The notes: generated by a model not told the origin, from the sequence alone. A DNA stretch of 64,000 bases from Tubiluchus corallicola (GCA_030141605.1 JAQGDQ010000463.1:62001-126000); one strand, 5' to 3'. Shown: positions 34,042 to 47,751, numbered from the stretch's first letter. Numbers and translations: made by a program.

Positions 34042-34976
34042 ATGCAGTAAATATAGTGGACACTGTGGTAATTACGAAACGTTTGGACGGTGATATGATA
34101 ACGTTATGTTTACGAATGACATCGTATGTCTTCACCTGTATTGTAGCAATAAAGATGTGTGTGTAATTTGATTCACTGTGTTACGCGTTAAAATTTTTTC
34201 ACTCGTTGAAGGCATAATAACCCACCTCAATCGGAACGAATGGCTAGTGTCGTTACAGTCAGTCTTGCATAAACTAAAGAAATTAGCATTTTAATTTTGA
34301 GTGAAAAACAGGTCATGCTTGTTATGTAATAATAAAACACTTTGGATTAAGAATACAGTGAACCAACAACAATAATTAAATATATTTTGATTTTGAGTTC
34401 AAGTTCATCATGTCTAGGCTTACTGAGTAAAGATAAATATGACTTTGGACAATAATAACACATAAAATAATTTTCAATATGCTGACTAGACGAACATTTA
34501 GTTATATAGGTTTTTGTAGTAATTTTACAAAGAAAAGGTAAGACTTGTGCAATCTATGTACAATTCCTGAAACTTTACTTATAAAATAGTGCTGTGGTAT
34601 GCCTTTAATAATTGTTCTGTAAAGAAGAGAACAAAGACAAAGTATTCCCTGATATCATGATAATATCTATACTGGCCAGAGGATTTACTAATTTAAAATG
34701 TCATAAGCAACGGCATTCAAAGTGGAATCGGCGGCTCGATAATCATTAATTATTGAAAAAAATTAATTGAATATTACAATATATTTTCTGAGCCACAGAT
34801 TCATGGCATGCTGTAGTATTTTCAGTTTTGCAGATATTAAGGTAGACAAAATTAGGAAGTTAGGTAAAGAAAATAGAATCTAGTTAAGTAAGAGTTTAAC
34901 ATTAATCAGAGTAAGTTAACAGTAATTGCTTTTTAAGTTAGAGATCAAGATATATATATCGTTAGAATTTTTAATA
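34042..34976 (-). other. 3' side of the LINE and unassigned AT-rich DNA
   Basis: The first 250-300 bases downstream (minus strand) of the LINE stop at 34977 are probably its 3' UTR; the boundary could not be placed. The part beside the minisatellite has no recognisable feature. Confidence 0.4.
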
Positions 34977-37940
34977 TTACTGTTCAAACAATTTCCAGAA
35001 TTTAACAGCTTTATATTTTATAGTACTTAATCCATGAGCGGTACAGAATCTGGGCGTAAAATATAGACCACGAGTGGCAGATCTAGTTTCATAGTAATGG
35101 ATTTCGGATATGGGAGTAAAATAGTTGGAGAATGGTTCAGGTAAGTTCTTATTTTTGAAGTGATACATGAATTTGGCCAGCTCTAATCAGTAAATTTCAT
35201 GAAGTTTTAATAGTTTAAGTTTTACATAAGAGGGTGTGGGCTAAATGTAATGATTTTCACTATCTTATTCTGGGCTGTAGAGTGTAGACAGTGGTTTTAG
35301 GACAGCTGTTTTTGCAGTATCAAAGCACAGAATACAATATTGGAGATAAGAATATGCAAGTGAGTAGTAACGCATTTGTAAGACGAGGTATTTAGAAATA
35401 TTGCACATTAGCAAAAAGACCAATGAGCTTGTTAATTTTATACAAATTACCGTGCCACAAAAATACATAGCAGTGTTCCATTTTACCCTAATGGCATCAA
35501 CTTCATTGTATGATATACCCCCAATTTCGCATCCGTATAACAAAATGGGTAGACAATATGTATTGATCAGAGTTTTAGCTACTATGTCATTACGGTTATG
35601 GCCCATACTTGAGAGAATATTATTCACGGAACCAATGAATTTCCTTTTTAACCCTGAAACATCAATAGAAAAACTATCACTTGTCAAAATATCGCAAGCC
35701 AAATACTTTACTGTCTGTTTCCAGATCAGTTGTTTACCGCAAAAACAGATTACACCCTCTCCAGTAAAGCTTTTACCAAAATAAAGAAGCCATGTTTTGT
35801 TAGGATTAAATGAGATACTCCATTCTATACCATTTTTCACAGATTCTAAGCATTTCACTTAAGTGTCTGCATGACCCTGACAACAAGGTAGTGTCATCAG
35901 CATACATGACAGTGCCTATAAAATTATCTGCCACATAACAACCATAACCAGCTGAACGCAATTGACGTATAAGATCGTCTGTACGCAACAGAATATAAAA
36001 TCGGTGATAATACACCTCCTTGTCTGACACCTGTTTTTATACAAAATTGGGTACTATACTGATCTTGCCATTTGACACAGCCCGTAAGTTTACTATACCA
36101 ATTCATTAATACGTTAACAAATATCTTGGGAACCCGTTTTTCTAGCAGTTTTATAAACAACCCTAGGCGCAGTACTCTATCAAAAGCTTTGGAGGCATCT
36201 AGAAATGCGGCATATACAGGATTATTTCATGCGGTGAAAAAATTTACAGTTTCTTTTATGGTATATATGGCATGATTGCAACTTGATTCAACTTTAAAAC
36301 CGAATTGTAATTCGTCACAATCACCAAACTTTGCCAGTAAAACAGATTCAAATAATTTTGAGATAGTGGGAGATAGAGTCACTGCACGATAATTATTGAA
36401 ATCTGTTAGGTCGCCATTGTTATCTTTAACAACAGGTATAATTATTTCTTTTCCATAATCATTTGGCACATAACAGTGTATGTATATAAAATTAAACAGC
36501 ATTGCTATGTACATTGATAATACTCTATGAGCGTATAACAAACGTTCAGCATATATTTGATCATAGCCTGCTGATTTACCTTTGCTCATGGTTTGTATCA
36601 TGGCATATATTTCATCTACACTAACAGTACAGTCATCTAACGAGCCCTCAGAATAATTAGTTAGTTTAGTAAGTACATCTGTCTTCAAAGATTCATCCTT
36701 GACGATATCATCTGGTTGAAATATTTTTTCAAACCCAAGCTTAAACTCATTTAATACAGGTTTTAATCCAACAGCATCATTGAGCTTATTAGTGTACTTT
36801 ACATTTTTTGTACAATGTCGTTTCTTCCATATTTTCCAAAAACTATTCATAGTCTTGCCCATCAACTCAGTATACATTTGTTCATTGTTACTTTTGTCGA
36901 CATTTTTTTGGGGCATTACTTATAGCTTTTTTGTAAGCTTTTTTCTTTTGTAGTCTTAACTCATTAATATCACATTGTCTGGGCTGGCATAAAATATATC
37001 TAACATCTTAAGATGTTCTAGATCATTACATTCATAAGGGCAGTTTCTTAGTAATTGAAATGGGACACACACATTTCTTAAATTGGTTTCAATTTCCGAT
37101 TGGTATCTTTGTAAATCAATATTTTTCCATTTCATATGCGTCTGCTTTTTAGGTTTATAGGTGCTGTCTCTATTAAGTACATTATTAACATTTATAACCA
37201 GTTCAATCGGAAGGTGATCTGATAAATTATCACTATCATTTAAAACCTTCATATTTTCTAGATTATATTTCAATCGTTGTGAGCAAATTACATGATCAAT
37301 ATACGTGTAGTGGCCTAAAGCTTCATTACAATATGTATAACCGTTAGGTACAATATTGTCTTCCCACACTAAGTCATTTGATCTTACAAATTCTGAAAGA
37401 AGTTTCTGATTACATGACGCTCGATAAATTTCCGTATTAAAGTCGCCTGCAATTAAAAACTCGCAGTTATTGTATCTGTCTATTAGGTCTTGTACCACAG
37501 CTAAAACTTCCTCACACTCTGTAATGTTTGCATCACTCTCATATGGCATATACACATTAATTATAATAATGTCTCGATGGTCAATAATGTAGTATGTAGT
37601 CATGGACAATGTAGTCCAGCTTAATTGCTAAGCAGCGACTACTTTCAGTTTTCACAGTTTTAACATACCTAGCTATATTTTTTCTATAAAATACTGCAAC
37701 TCCGCCATATGGGCGACCTCCAAGTATATCCATTTGTGACCTTTCATTCATAGCAGACACTCTATTAACGAAATGTGCTGACAACAATTTATCTAACTTT
37801 GTTAACTTTTCAATTGTTAACCAATGTTCTTGACACGCTACGATATCATGTTCCGATAATAAATCTTGCAGGCATACATGGTTTTTATTATAACCATGCA
37901 TATTAACCAAGTACAATGATAGATGATTCGTATCCCCCAT
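34977..37940 (-). pseudogene. LINE ORF2: endonuclease plus reverse transcriptase, broken
   Basis: The frame begins 38 bases inside ORF1. The endonuclease shows VACQEHWL (catalytic Glu), YGGVAVFYRK, INVYMPYES, IAGDFNTE and SDHLPIEL. The reverse transcriptase shows KGKSAGYDQI, NNYRAVTLSP, LQFGFK, GVRQGGVLSP and VMYADDTTLL (catalytic YADD). The tail shows PILLYGCE and finally YKAVKFWKLFEQ at the stop. All catalytic motifs are intact, but the pieces lie in different frames (breaks near 37600, 36930, 36200, 36000, 35830 and 35200). The AFDKV block of RT is the part most damaged. Confidence 0.9.
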
Positions 37941-38974
37941 GAAGTGCTTCTTTTGTCTGCATTATTTCACGTTTGCCTGTCCTCCACAGCTGCAGAGCGT
38001 TGTTCCCGGGGCTTGAAAATCCACCTCCGTATTGCAACGTGTTCGGGCCACAAGTCAGGATCCATAACTTCATCTTTATATTTCTCCTCACACCGTATGC
38101 GTGCTGATACTGACCCTTTATTTTAGACGCAATCATGTAGTACTGATCTAACTCTATGTCGCTTTCTTTTAAGTAACCAATAAGCTCATCTTTTGTTGTA
38201 TCAGCCTGTAACCGACTTACTCCCCTCAGTGTCGTACTAGCAACTCCAACGTCACGTTTTCTTGAGCCGGTTACATTCGAAATTTTCCGTTTTTTAAGAT
38301 TTTTCACTAAACTCCATTTTTCTATGTTGTCCGTAGCAATGTCTGCATATCTTCTTTGAGAATTAACGGATAACATATTTGTATTGCGATCATCAATCGA
38401 GCTCCCACGTTGGTTAGCGGATATGCACAGCAGAGGTTTCTGTGCTACGGTATATTGAGTTCGCTGACAGCTTGTCGACCTGCCTGGCTCCTCCGTACTA
38501 GTTCTCATTTCGTTTTTCTCTAAGGTTTTGTTTATTGAATTCACTTTGTCTTTTAATTGCCGTAGTTCATAACTTAGTACGTTAATATCTAATTGTTGCG
38601 GAGCTATAATTGGTAGCCGTGCAATTTTTGCTGCAACAAAAGTCGCTAATTCATCTTGTACATTCTGATCAATAAACTCATATAACTTTAAAATATCTTC
38701 CACTTCTAATTTACATTTACTTTCACCTTATCTCCGAGATATTTTTCTGGGAATTTTTTCTTTCATTTCTTCTGAAATCTGTGCAGCCGTAAGGGCATAA
38801 CTATACAGCATGCTTTTCGCTTGTTCTATTTCTTCCTCTTGGTAAAAGTCTAATATGCAAGCCTTTATGCTTTCTACTGGATCTCTGCCAAACTTGTTTT
38901 GGATAAAGCACAAACATTCATTGATAAATCACTTCACTTGCAACGGCAACGTTAGTTCCTTGACTGCTATTCAT
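37903..38974 (-). pseudogene. LINE ORF1 protein, broken
   Basis: The first ATG (38974) starts MNSSQGTNVAVAS, then a one-base shift leads into NKFGRDPVESIKACILDFY, a conserved N-terminal word of this ORF1 type, and on to KIPRKISRR. An in-frame TAA at 38730-38728 follows, and the same frame continues to 37903. The later part has a predicted coiled coil (YELRQLKDKVNSINKTLEK) and a C-terminal RNA-binding-like module (TTKDELIGYLKESDIELDQYY). ORF1 proteins coat the element RNA. No PHD finger is present, unlike the LINE at 63030. Confidence 0.75.
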
Positions 38975-39292
38975 TGTGCACAAAGTTCTGGCACTCGAGT
39001 TAATCACCCGTGGGAATTAGCCACAAAACCTCGCCACAACTACCTGTCTTTGTTTGACTTAATATTAAATGTTATTTTCATTAATTAAGAAAAATCTGGC
39101 TCACCATAACGTTACTGATTGCATATGTAGAATCTGCATTCAATAATACACATCCCAGTATAAAATTTTTCAACTTTTATGCAAAATTTCACTAGTAATA
39201 TCTCTATTTTTCAAGAGCAATAATCAAGTTCTTCACCATCAGGTAACGCATGCGTACTCTTCCGCTGTCTGCTGTTATTAATTTATGGTCCC
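38975..39292. other. Probable 5' UTR of the LINE and spacer
   Basis: Roughly 120 bases upstream of the ORF1 start are slightly more GC-rich and are likely the LINE 5' UTR. The remainder shows nothing. Confidence 0.35.
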
Positions 39293-39560
39293 TCATAAAC
39301 AGTTTAAAAGTATTACATGCATTGAAAGCTTGGTTAGAAATAAAGATATATTTCGTTTTTCATAGTTTATTGTTAACTTATTAGCCCTCATCCATGTATC
39401 TATCTTGTCTAGTTTGTTGTTAGTCTTGAGTTGCAGCTGAATGAGATTACCACAATGTAAGACTAGGTTTGTATCATCTGCAAATAACCAGACTTGGAAA
39501 TCTGAACAGTATGCCAAATCACTGATGCAAATTAAGAAAAAAGGGGGACCTAATGTAGAA
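39293..39560 (-). mobile_element. LINE reverse transcriptase fragment, minus strand
   Basis: The minus strand encodes FFLICISDLAYCSDFQVW, then LFADDTNLVL (RT catalytic FADD) and WMRANKLTINYEK. This is the palm region around motif C of a CR1-like reverse transcriptase. The upstream GVPQG-LGP part is broken by a poly-C/G stretch and a frameshift. It is a separate, diverged copy from the LINE at 34977-38974. Confidence 0.85.
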
Positions 39561-42500
39561 CATGGGGGGGGGGAACTCTAGAGAATAGAACAGTTAAGCT
39601 TATTTTGTATTCAGAATTTCACATCAATTTCATTTGGGGATGCCACTGCCAACTGGCCCACCTTGACCACTCCCGTTTTGGCATGTGCTATACGTGGGTT
39701 CTCCAATCATCAACTACAACAACAACAACATCACCACCACCAACACCATCATTAGCAATAATAACAACACAAACAACAATGTCAGTGACCCAATAAGGAA
39801 GTGAGATAGAAGGGACTGGACAGCTGAATGAATGCAGTATGCAATATTAGTCCGACTTAGTAAATGGATGGATGACCACAAGCAAAACTTTGTAGGGAGT
39901 TTCACAGACCTGTTATTTTGTCTCCAAGACAGATCTGCCAGTTCAATGCAGGGACAACTATCTTTGATAATGTGATATGTGGGATCTGATATTTGTGGTA
40001 GTTTGCAGCTGAGTACTGTGTTCTGCATTGTAGGGTGCTGGAATGCATAGAAAACATTGGCTGGCAGCAATGGGAACACCGAAAATAGCAGCAGCAAATA
40101 CTAGTTTCTTTTATTCATGCCATATAAAACAAAACTTACTATTAATGTCCAAATTAGTAACCTATCAGCCTTGAGTGAACAACAAAAAATGTTCTACGGC
40201 AAAAAAATGATATATTGATGATGGCGCATCATTCATTTTTCATCTTTTAACTTGTAAATATATGGGCGAACAATAAGATGATATTAAGATAGATAGACAG
40301 ATATAGTTTATTAGCACTAACATGAATGCCGAATAAAACGCCGAATAAAATTATACTTTTTACAGACCCAAGCAATTATTAATCAACTATTATAGCACGT
40401 ATATATCTACATACCACGTTGATAAAGTTAGATGACCAATAAAAGCAATCTGAAAAGAAAAAAAAGAAATCTAATGATTACTTCTATCGTGAATATTTTT
40501 GATCAATTATGCAGCTACTGGATAGATTTATACATTCTACTTAATGCAGATCATTCAGAGCAGAAAATGAAGAAGCTATGAAGTTTGTCTAATAGTTTAC
40601 TTGTACACATTTATAAACCTAGCTACAAGGACGACCAAATACTTGGCCGCAAACCTGTTGTCTGATTACAGTGTAACATTACCCTTTCTGCATCTATAAA
40701 TAAAATACATGGTACTTTCTTGAACTCCTATGCCAGATGAAACAGACATATTGAAGTAAAAGATGAGTGGTCATGGTACATGCTTACTTACTGATTGAAG
40801 TTAAATACACACTGAAACTCTGAAACCAGTAAAGAGCGCAGAAATGCAGGAAATTTCAAGTTCACAATTTTGAATTTCCAGTTTATGGGCAACATGTGGA
40901 TTTCACAAACTGCTCTGATGACATGACTGGATTGGAGCAACCCCGAATTTTGCTAATCTGGTACACCTCCATTTTTTACCCACCTTTGTTTTAAGAATCA
41001 GACGAGTTAAGGACGTATGGCTGTATAGGCTGTATGCCAGGTGTACTGGTCACTTATTATGTGTGTTTCGTTATATTTGACAATATTAATTATAATATTT
41101 GGTGTAGCAGTTTAATAATTGATAATGATATGTGTGCAAAAAGAGGAAAATGTAATTCTGAACATGATAGGACTACTAGTTTTGACCAAAAAACTAAAAA
41201 TATAAAAAAAATCTTGTTATATTTCTACAAACGTAGACAGTGAAATTAGTTTGAAGATGAACGCTTGTATGTATATACGCATATGCATATGCACAGTAAA
41301 TTCTGTGACTTGCATATGGTTGATATATTGTTGAGGGAATAAGAAGCTTCTTTAGTCCATGTCCATGTGGGTTCAAACACAGACACACGAACAACAATTT
41401 TTTTCCATCTTAGAGATATGCCAAAAAAGTAAAGAAATTTTTGCTTATTAATAAAGAGACAAAACAAACTTAAAGTATCAAACAAAAGTTAGCAGCTACA
41501 CTGAATGTCCTTCACAAGTCACAGTGAGGCCAGCAAATCTATCTGAAGAAAATCGAAAACTGCAGTTGGCAATCCATCTCAGAAAAAAACCAACAACTTC
41601 TGTATTGCCTGCCAACGTTATCTACATTAAAAAGATTGTTGCAACTTGTGGCATAGTACAAAGCATGTTTGATAATGGATAGTATGATAAATGTTCCTAG
41701 CTGGCATGAAATTCAATTGTAAAGATCTATAATACCTTTGCAAAGGATTTATTGTGTGAACACACTTTCGAATCTACAAAAACATTCTACAAAAGCATAG
41801 CAGCGTCATCAACATAATAGACCACGATAGATTTTTTTTTTGTAAATTTGTAGTACTTGTTCTATGGTAAAAAATAGCTGCTGAATTCATTTCTGTTGTG
41901 AATTGTGATCTGAAATTCAGCAATAGGCTAAATCTGATTTTCTTTATTCGAACTAGTGCAATATTTATTCTTTTCTGTTTTTGTATTGAAACGTAACCAA
42001 CTACCACTTCTGCATGTCATAATTTCTGTAAAATATTTTTCTATATTTTAAAAAAGCAATGAAAATGGTACAAAATATCGATTACACAATATGTTTTCAT
42101 CTTTTAGTTTCCATGTTATGGCCATTTGAAAATGGGGTGGTACGAATATGCACAAAATGGTGCAAGAGAGGGTTAATAAACTCATTGCTTTCACTTCAGT
42201 GTCGCTTAATATTAACTTCACATTTATAAAGCCCAGCAATTAGCAAGTGCCTGTAGTGTACAAAAACTATTGATACCATAGGACCCTATTTTGCATAATA
42301 TTTCATTGCATTAATTCAATTATAAATTATTGCTTACATATTCCACCCTTTTCAGTTATTTTAATTGCAGTTTACATTTAGAGGTTATAAATTCATTGTT
42401 TTAAATTGTTTGAGAATTACATTACTTAATACAGCCTGAATTTTATAAATTTGTTCTTGTTTACTGTGTAATCGGACATAGATAACTGTATAATTTGTAA

Positions 42501-44479
42501 GGAAAGTTTAGTCTCGTAAACAGGGAAGTAAAGTAAGTAAACAGGGAAGAGATGACATTAATCGAGCAAATGTGTTACGAGGAAGTAATATGTAACTCAA
42601 GAAGATCAGCAAGTAAATACTGAATGTTTCCCTCGAGCAAAAAAAGAACATTGTAGTAGAGGAAAAATCTTAATGTTCTGTGACACTTTCACGTAAACAC
42701 TTTCTCCCATCTTTTATTCACCAACTATCTTGTAGGGACGATGGAAGAGCACCTGAATCCATAAAGTTCAACAGGATGAAGACTTGACAGTTGACTCTGG
42801 TCACCTTCATGACCTTCATGTTGTGAGAGTCACCACAGGTGGTATTCTTAAGGCAAATTTCTTTCTACATGCACTGACAAACCTCAAAAACTCTTACAAG
42901 GCCACAAAGACAATTCACCAAGAGACTATTACAGGACGAGCAAGGGGTACAGGATCCCGATACATACATGAGTAAATTTGAGCACGACCTTTCGGGCAAA
43001 ACGAGGCAAACAGTGAGATCTCTTCAGTCAGGTATGATGGCATCCGATCAACTTTTCATGATTTTGACACTGCGCACAAGGATGAGTCTCTAGCCCAGTT
43101 ATTTTTTAAGGAGAGGATGTTCCCAAAGGTGAAGAACTGTAATTTGCAGAAACTCACGTTACAGCTTTAGCAAGCCATTCATTTCCAATGACTTGTTAAG
43201 TGTTAATAATTTGTTAAGTGATGTAGATTTACACAAAATGTCAAGTGAGCATGGGTACGTTTTTTCCAAAGAAACTATTTGGTTAATACGATATTTGTAT
43301 CCATTAAAAAAACTTTGAAATTGGGGTACTGATTTTTAGAAAAATGTTACTTTTAATAAAAACATGGTGACCACATTTTCTGATGTTAAAAACTATTGCT
43401 TATTGCTTAGTTACAGTACAAACCCCCTTTCTCGGCAATGGTGGTCACATTTTTCAATGGCGATCACATTTATTGATGATCTTAGAAATACTACCATTAT
43501 GCTCTTTGGCCTGAAAAACTTGGGCATTTTTTAACGGTCATATCAAGTAAAGATTTATGCAGAAAAAAACAAGACATCATCATGAACTCGCATAACAATT
43601 AGAGATAGTTGTGCAAAAATGTAACTTTGATTGCATGAAAATGTTGAAAATCGAAATATGCGTGTTGATCGTTGGCTGAAATGCTCTGCAGAAGGTTAAC
43701 CTGGAGAAAACAGTGAGGCCAACTAGCACAGAAACTTTTTTCAAATTTGACTAAAAGAATTGCCAAAGAATTTGTGCCAATAAACAGTTTGTTTATTGCA
43801 CGTGAATTTGTACCAGTTGCTTCTCAGCCTGTGAACGTGAATGAACATTTTTAATGACACTGATGGCACTTTTTAAACGGCTGAAACTGGAAGGTCAGAT
43901 AGAGCAATAGCATCACAGATTTGTAACAAGAATAAACTAAAAACTTACCTTCAATGGGGTAACTCGCAAATTATCCATTTTCGAGTCTCTTAATTCTGTT
44001 CCAATCTTATTTTAGGAAAGGTCATGTAACCAAACTGTTTCAGCCTAACAAATGAAAAATTCTTGCAGCAAATTAAACAGCAGCATAAGCATATGCAGCT
44101 GATAATGCAGGTACATCTGGTGTAAAAGAAATATTTTAAGATGTGTACAGTTCCCAAAAAAATGTTTCCCACACAAAAATGTATATTTGGTAAAACTGGT
44201 GACGTCTAAATATTATCTAAACATTTACACTTACAATACAAGATAAAAATGGATCATTATACTGCACAAGTATGCATTTTTCCAGTTTTGTACAGTAGAA
44301 AACCTTAACACAAACGTAATATAAATATAATACCCATGTAAGAGTCATATACTTTCATATTTTTCAAAGTAGGTTAAGTGCCAGTGAGTCACTTAAGGAA
44401 ATTTGTACTTTTCCATTTTCCAAATGCAAACCTACAGGAAAATACTTTTGCCTAGGGCATCAAACTACCATGAGCCGAC
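39561..44479. other. Long stretch without a recognised gene
   Basis: A CAA/CCA-type simple repeat lies at 39714-39780. Around 40280-40400 there is a gatagacagata/aataaaa-rich segment typical of LINE tails. Between 42784 and 43170 plus-strand frames look protein-like (for example HDFDTAHKDESLAQLFFK) without matching a known family. Otherwise nothing was recognised. Confidence 0.4.
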
Positions 44480-45009
44480 CCTGACCACATACATAATTTA
44501 CACTCTCTGCCTCCCAATGGCAAAAGTGACCATGTCATGCTGAAGTTTTACTTTGCAGTACGATTGTCAGCGGTAAGACTACTATGGAGTGGACTATATG
44601 CTTATTTCACATCCACTACCTGAAATGAGCTGGACTTCCTTATTTGAGAACAAATCGGCAGCAGAATGTTGTTATGAACTGGAGAATATCACCCAGAATT
44701 TTACCACAATGCATGTACTCAAAAAGCAGTGTCATTAAAATAAAGATAAAATCTACATGGGTGATGCAAGAAGTTTTATGCAAAATCAACAAAAAACATT
44801 GTGGAACAGGTTCCGATGTAGTAATTTTGAAGAATATTATGAACAGTATTGTGCAGTGCAAAACGAAGTAACTGCTACCGTAAAGACTTTCAAAACAAAG
44901 TTTTGAGAGGACTATGGCAGAAATAACATCAAATGTAGAAAGTGTTTCAGCTTTACTCAAACCTAATGGCAGCCTAGCAATCTCAGATGAAGATAAAGTT
45001 CAGATCTAG
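44480..45009 (+). mobile_element. LINE fragment: endonuclease end and EN-RT linker, plus strand
   Basis: Near 44508 a frame reads HSLPPNGKSDHVMLKF, the SDH end of a LINE endonuclease (family PLGKSDHxVLxF). From about 44790, shifting frames give TLWNRFRCSNFEEYYEQY, then VQNEVTATVKTFKTKF and ALLKPNGSLAISDEDKVQI, matching the linker where these proteins have RNxV, NPKxFWxY and a DG-xxxD-EKA word before RT. RT itself is missing. It is followed 270 bases later by the LTR of the gypsy element, which may have disrupted it. Confidence 0.65.
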
Positions 45010-45279
45010 GTATGCGTCAAAGGCACATTTTCATCAGCTGAACCGAAGCCGATTCCTTTTATGCTTGGGTGCCACTGAGCCGAAGGTTAACAGAATGATC
45101 GGCTGTGCTTCCAAACCGAACAGTCATTGTATCTGACTGTCCACAGAGAACTTTTCATTAGCCAAAGGGCAAGGCAGTGGCGTAGCTAAGGGGGAGAGGG
45201 CAGCCTTTTCCTGAGGGTGGCATCATGTGCAAGGAAAAACTTGATTCTTTCAGAACAGCTGAAAAGCAAAACACATGAC

Positions 45280-45399
45280 TGTAGTAGTCTTAGAGTGTGA
45301 TTTGCCCCCATGCATTGATATAGAAGAGGAGTCAGTAATAAATGTGAAAAGCAGTTAGCTGTTTAGCTTCACATTTTATTGTGAATAAGACTTATTAAA
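45280..45399 (+). repeat. 5' LTR of the gypsy element
   Basis: Begins TGTAGTAG and ends ...cttattaaaa just before cggcgacgag. It differs from the 3' copy at roughly one base in eight by eye, with two small indels, indicating an old insertion. Confidence 0.75.
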
Positions 45400-46014
45400 A
45401 CGGCGACGAGAAGAAAAATTTGATGCCACGAGCTGTATGAAGATTCCAGGAAGTTTCCTCAATGGTAAAATGATGATTAAATCCCAGCAAAAGCTGAAAT
45501 CCCAGTCAATAATAAGTTGACAACATTGATCGATGCTAATCTTCCCTAGTTCAGCCTTCACCACACATGCCAGCAGCCATGTGACTGAGTTTTGCAAACA
45601 GTAGTTCATACGACATACGAGACTCATAAGAGGTTTAACGATAGGATCAGAACGGCATAACAACTAACTGATATTAGTCATTGGACACACTGGAAAAGAG
45701 GCTTCAAACTTCATTTACGTGTACGAAATATTACAGATGAGAGACAAATGTAGCAAAGACACTGTTTGCTTATGGTCATAAACCAGTACAAACTACAGGC
45801 ATAATAAAGACTACTGCAACATGCACACAGAATGACAAACAGTCTACAGAGGAATTTACTGAGGTGGACCAATATTAGGCCAAAGTCGGAGGAAATGGCC
45901 TGTACGGTAGATACTCCATATGACATCTTCAAGAAGTTTCCAGAAATGTTTAGCGGTTAGGTTGACAAACTTAAAGATTTTCAACTTAAACTGTATATGT
46001 GTCCAGAAACCTGA

Positions 46015-46239
46015 CACCTGTAGAAAAAAGATATTCACCGAAGCCTTGGCTTGTATGTTTTTGGTATAAAATTTGAGCAAGAAATGGATCATAAATCTGT
46101 AGAGTACATTTTCAATAAGAAAAGATCAAAAATGTCTGCAAGAATTGAAAGACGGGTTCTTTGTATGCAGGGATATGATTACAATGCAGTATACAGACTA
46201 GGGAAGACAAACATGGCTGATTTAACCAGATTTAACTAG
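46015..46239 (+). pseudogene. Gypsy RNase H domain, broken
   Basis: TPVEKRYSP at 46015 is the start of the RNase H word (family ...EKRYSxxE). After a frame shift the frame 46051-46239 gives FEQEMDHKSVEYIFNKK, then MSARIERRVLCMQGYDY and GKTNMADLTR. These match the gypsy consensus TDHKPLExI, SARIxRWxLxLQxYDF and GKxNxADxLSR. The catalytic Asp of the TDHK motif is retained as MDHK. The domain degrades the RNA strand during reverse transcription in active elements. Confidence 0.85.
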
Positions 46240-46323
46240 GAACATCTGAAGGATAATAGTGATCACAAACTAGACATTGTGATGCCATAGCTGAAGTGTA
46301 CACTTCCAAGGCAACGGCAACAG

Positions 46324-46575
46324 ATGAGATTGACTACGAATCAGCAGAAGATGATGAATCCGCAATATTTGTGCGTAAAAGATGAACTGTGTACATTTGG
46401 CATCATAGTGTTACGAGGAAATCGAATGGCGCTATCGAAAAGTTTGACGAGAGAAACTCTGCAATTACCACATGAGGGCAATCAAGGTGTCGCTAAGACG
46501 AAGTTGAGACTAAGAATAAAAGTCTGGTGGCCAAAAATGGATCGCCAGAGAGAGTCTGTTGAAATCATGCCATGA
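46324..46575 (+). pseudogene. Gypsy integrase H2C2 zinc-binding domain
   Basis: The frame reads CVKDELCTFGIIVLRGNRM, then LPHEGNQGVAKTKLRLR and VWWPKMD. This matches the integrase N-terminal region (family LRGxRIVVP, HEGHxGxxxTKxRLR, VWWPxMD). The second zinc histidine of HEGH is changed to Asn. The Cys pair follows after a frameshift as CHECQ near 46570. Confidence 0.85.
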
Positions 46576-46790
46576 ATGTCAGGTAGTGTCAGATTATAGC
46601 CCACTGGAACCAATGCAATGTACTGTTTAATCCCCAATGGACCATGGCAATACTTAGCAGCAATATTACATGGGCTCTACCTAGGTCAAATAAGCATATT
46701 TTAGTAGGTTAGGTCTATTTCAGTAGGTATTATGAAACTGCAGTTCAGAAAAGTATTACCAGAGCAAAGCTAATATGTGCACTACGAGGA

Positions 46791-47078
46791 ATGTTTGCTA
46801 AATTCAGTTTGCCATTTTGTTTAAAAACTGACAATGTCGCAATGTTTCTAAGTGCTGAATTCAAGAATTATTTGAAAGAACAAGGAACTGAACATGTTAC
46901 CTCACCCCCTCTATGGCCTAGAGCAAATGGGGAGGTAGAAATACAGAATAAGTCACTTGTAAAGACTCTGAAGATAGCTAGAATTGAAGCACACAATGTA
47001 AGAGAAGCATTGGATACGTACCTTTTAGCATACAGAAGCTGCTGCATATATAGACAGGAAAAACGCCAGCATACTTAA
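46791..47078 (+). pseudogene. Gypsy integrase catalytic core, C-terminal part
   Basis: The frame gives MFAKFSLPFCLKTDNVAMF, TSPPLWPRANGEVEIQNKSL and a LLAYRS word. TDN and GEVE carry the second and third acidic residues of the D,D35E integrase triad. The first Asp lies in the decayed stretch 46590-46780, where LAAILHG stands in place of the family LAxDxxGP. A mag/SURL-like origin is suggested by the PPxWPxANGEVExQN word. Confidence 0.88.
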
Positions 47079-47751
47079 TGTTTGGACGAGAAATTAGAAC
47101 AGAGATTAGCAAAAGAAATTTGAAGGAAAATTAGAAGGAGATACATGAATGAATGCAAGTGAGCGAAGTGAAGCCAGGAAAACTAGATATAGATATAGCC
47201 AAAAATTGAATAGGGAATCACTACATTCCAAGGCCTAGAGATGTGCAAGTTGTAGCTAGAGATGACAAAGAAGTAACAGCTCAAGCAGGAGATACCGAGC
47301 TAAACTTAAAGTAAATATTTTTAAGTTTAAATGTTTGAGCTCATTTTCAGTTTATACAGCTGCACATACAATTGATTCCATTTAACTGTGTTGAAAGCAC
47401 AATCTTGTAACATGTACTTTAATGTTTAAATTCAATTCTGAGAATAATTGAACTGAAATCTGAAGCTGTATTAGAAATGGAAAATTCAATTTTGGAATTT
47501 AATGTTAACATTGTTCGTCGATAACATTTATAGCCATTTTCTTTTTTAGCTAAGGTTCGAAATAATTCAACTCGAGTTCAAGATACTTGGATTATGTTGC
47601 ATATATGTATATGCAGTCTTAGTAAAGGTTTTGCAAACCTCGGTTAATTTGATTATATGCAGTATTAGATTACTGTTACAGTTAAATGTTAATTTGAAGT
47701 TACACAAACATTTTGAAAAGTTGGTAACTGTGATTTGAAAAGGGGAAGAGA

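Larger units (their letters stand above)
34977..38974 (-). mobile_element. Nearly full-length LINE (CR1/L2-like), minus strand, frameshifted
   Basis: On the minus strand an ORF1 region (38974-37903) is followed by an overlapping ORF2 (37940-34977) carrying endonuclease, reverse transcriptase and the conserved C-terminal tail. This is the normal order of a CR1/L2-type non-LTR retrotransposon. At about 4 kb it is the most complete element in the window. At least five frameshifts or stops interrupt the frames, so it cannot move on its own. The 5' UTR probably extends to about 39090, and the 3' end is somewhere below 34977. Confidence 0.9.
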
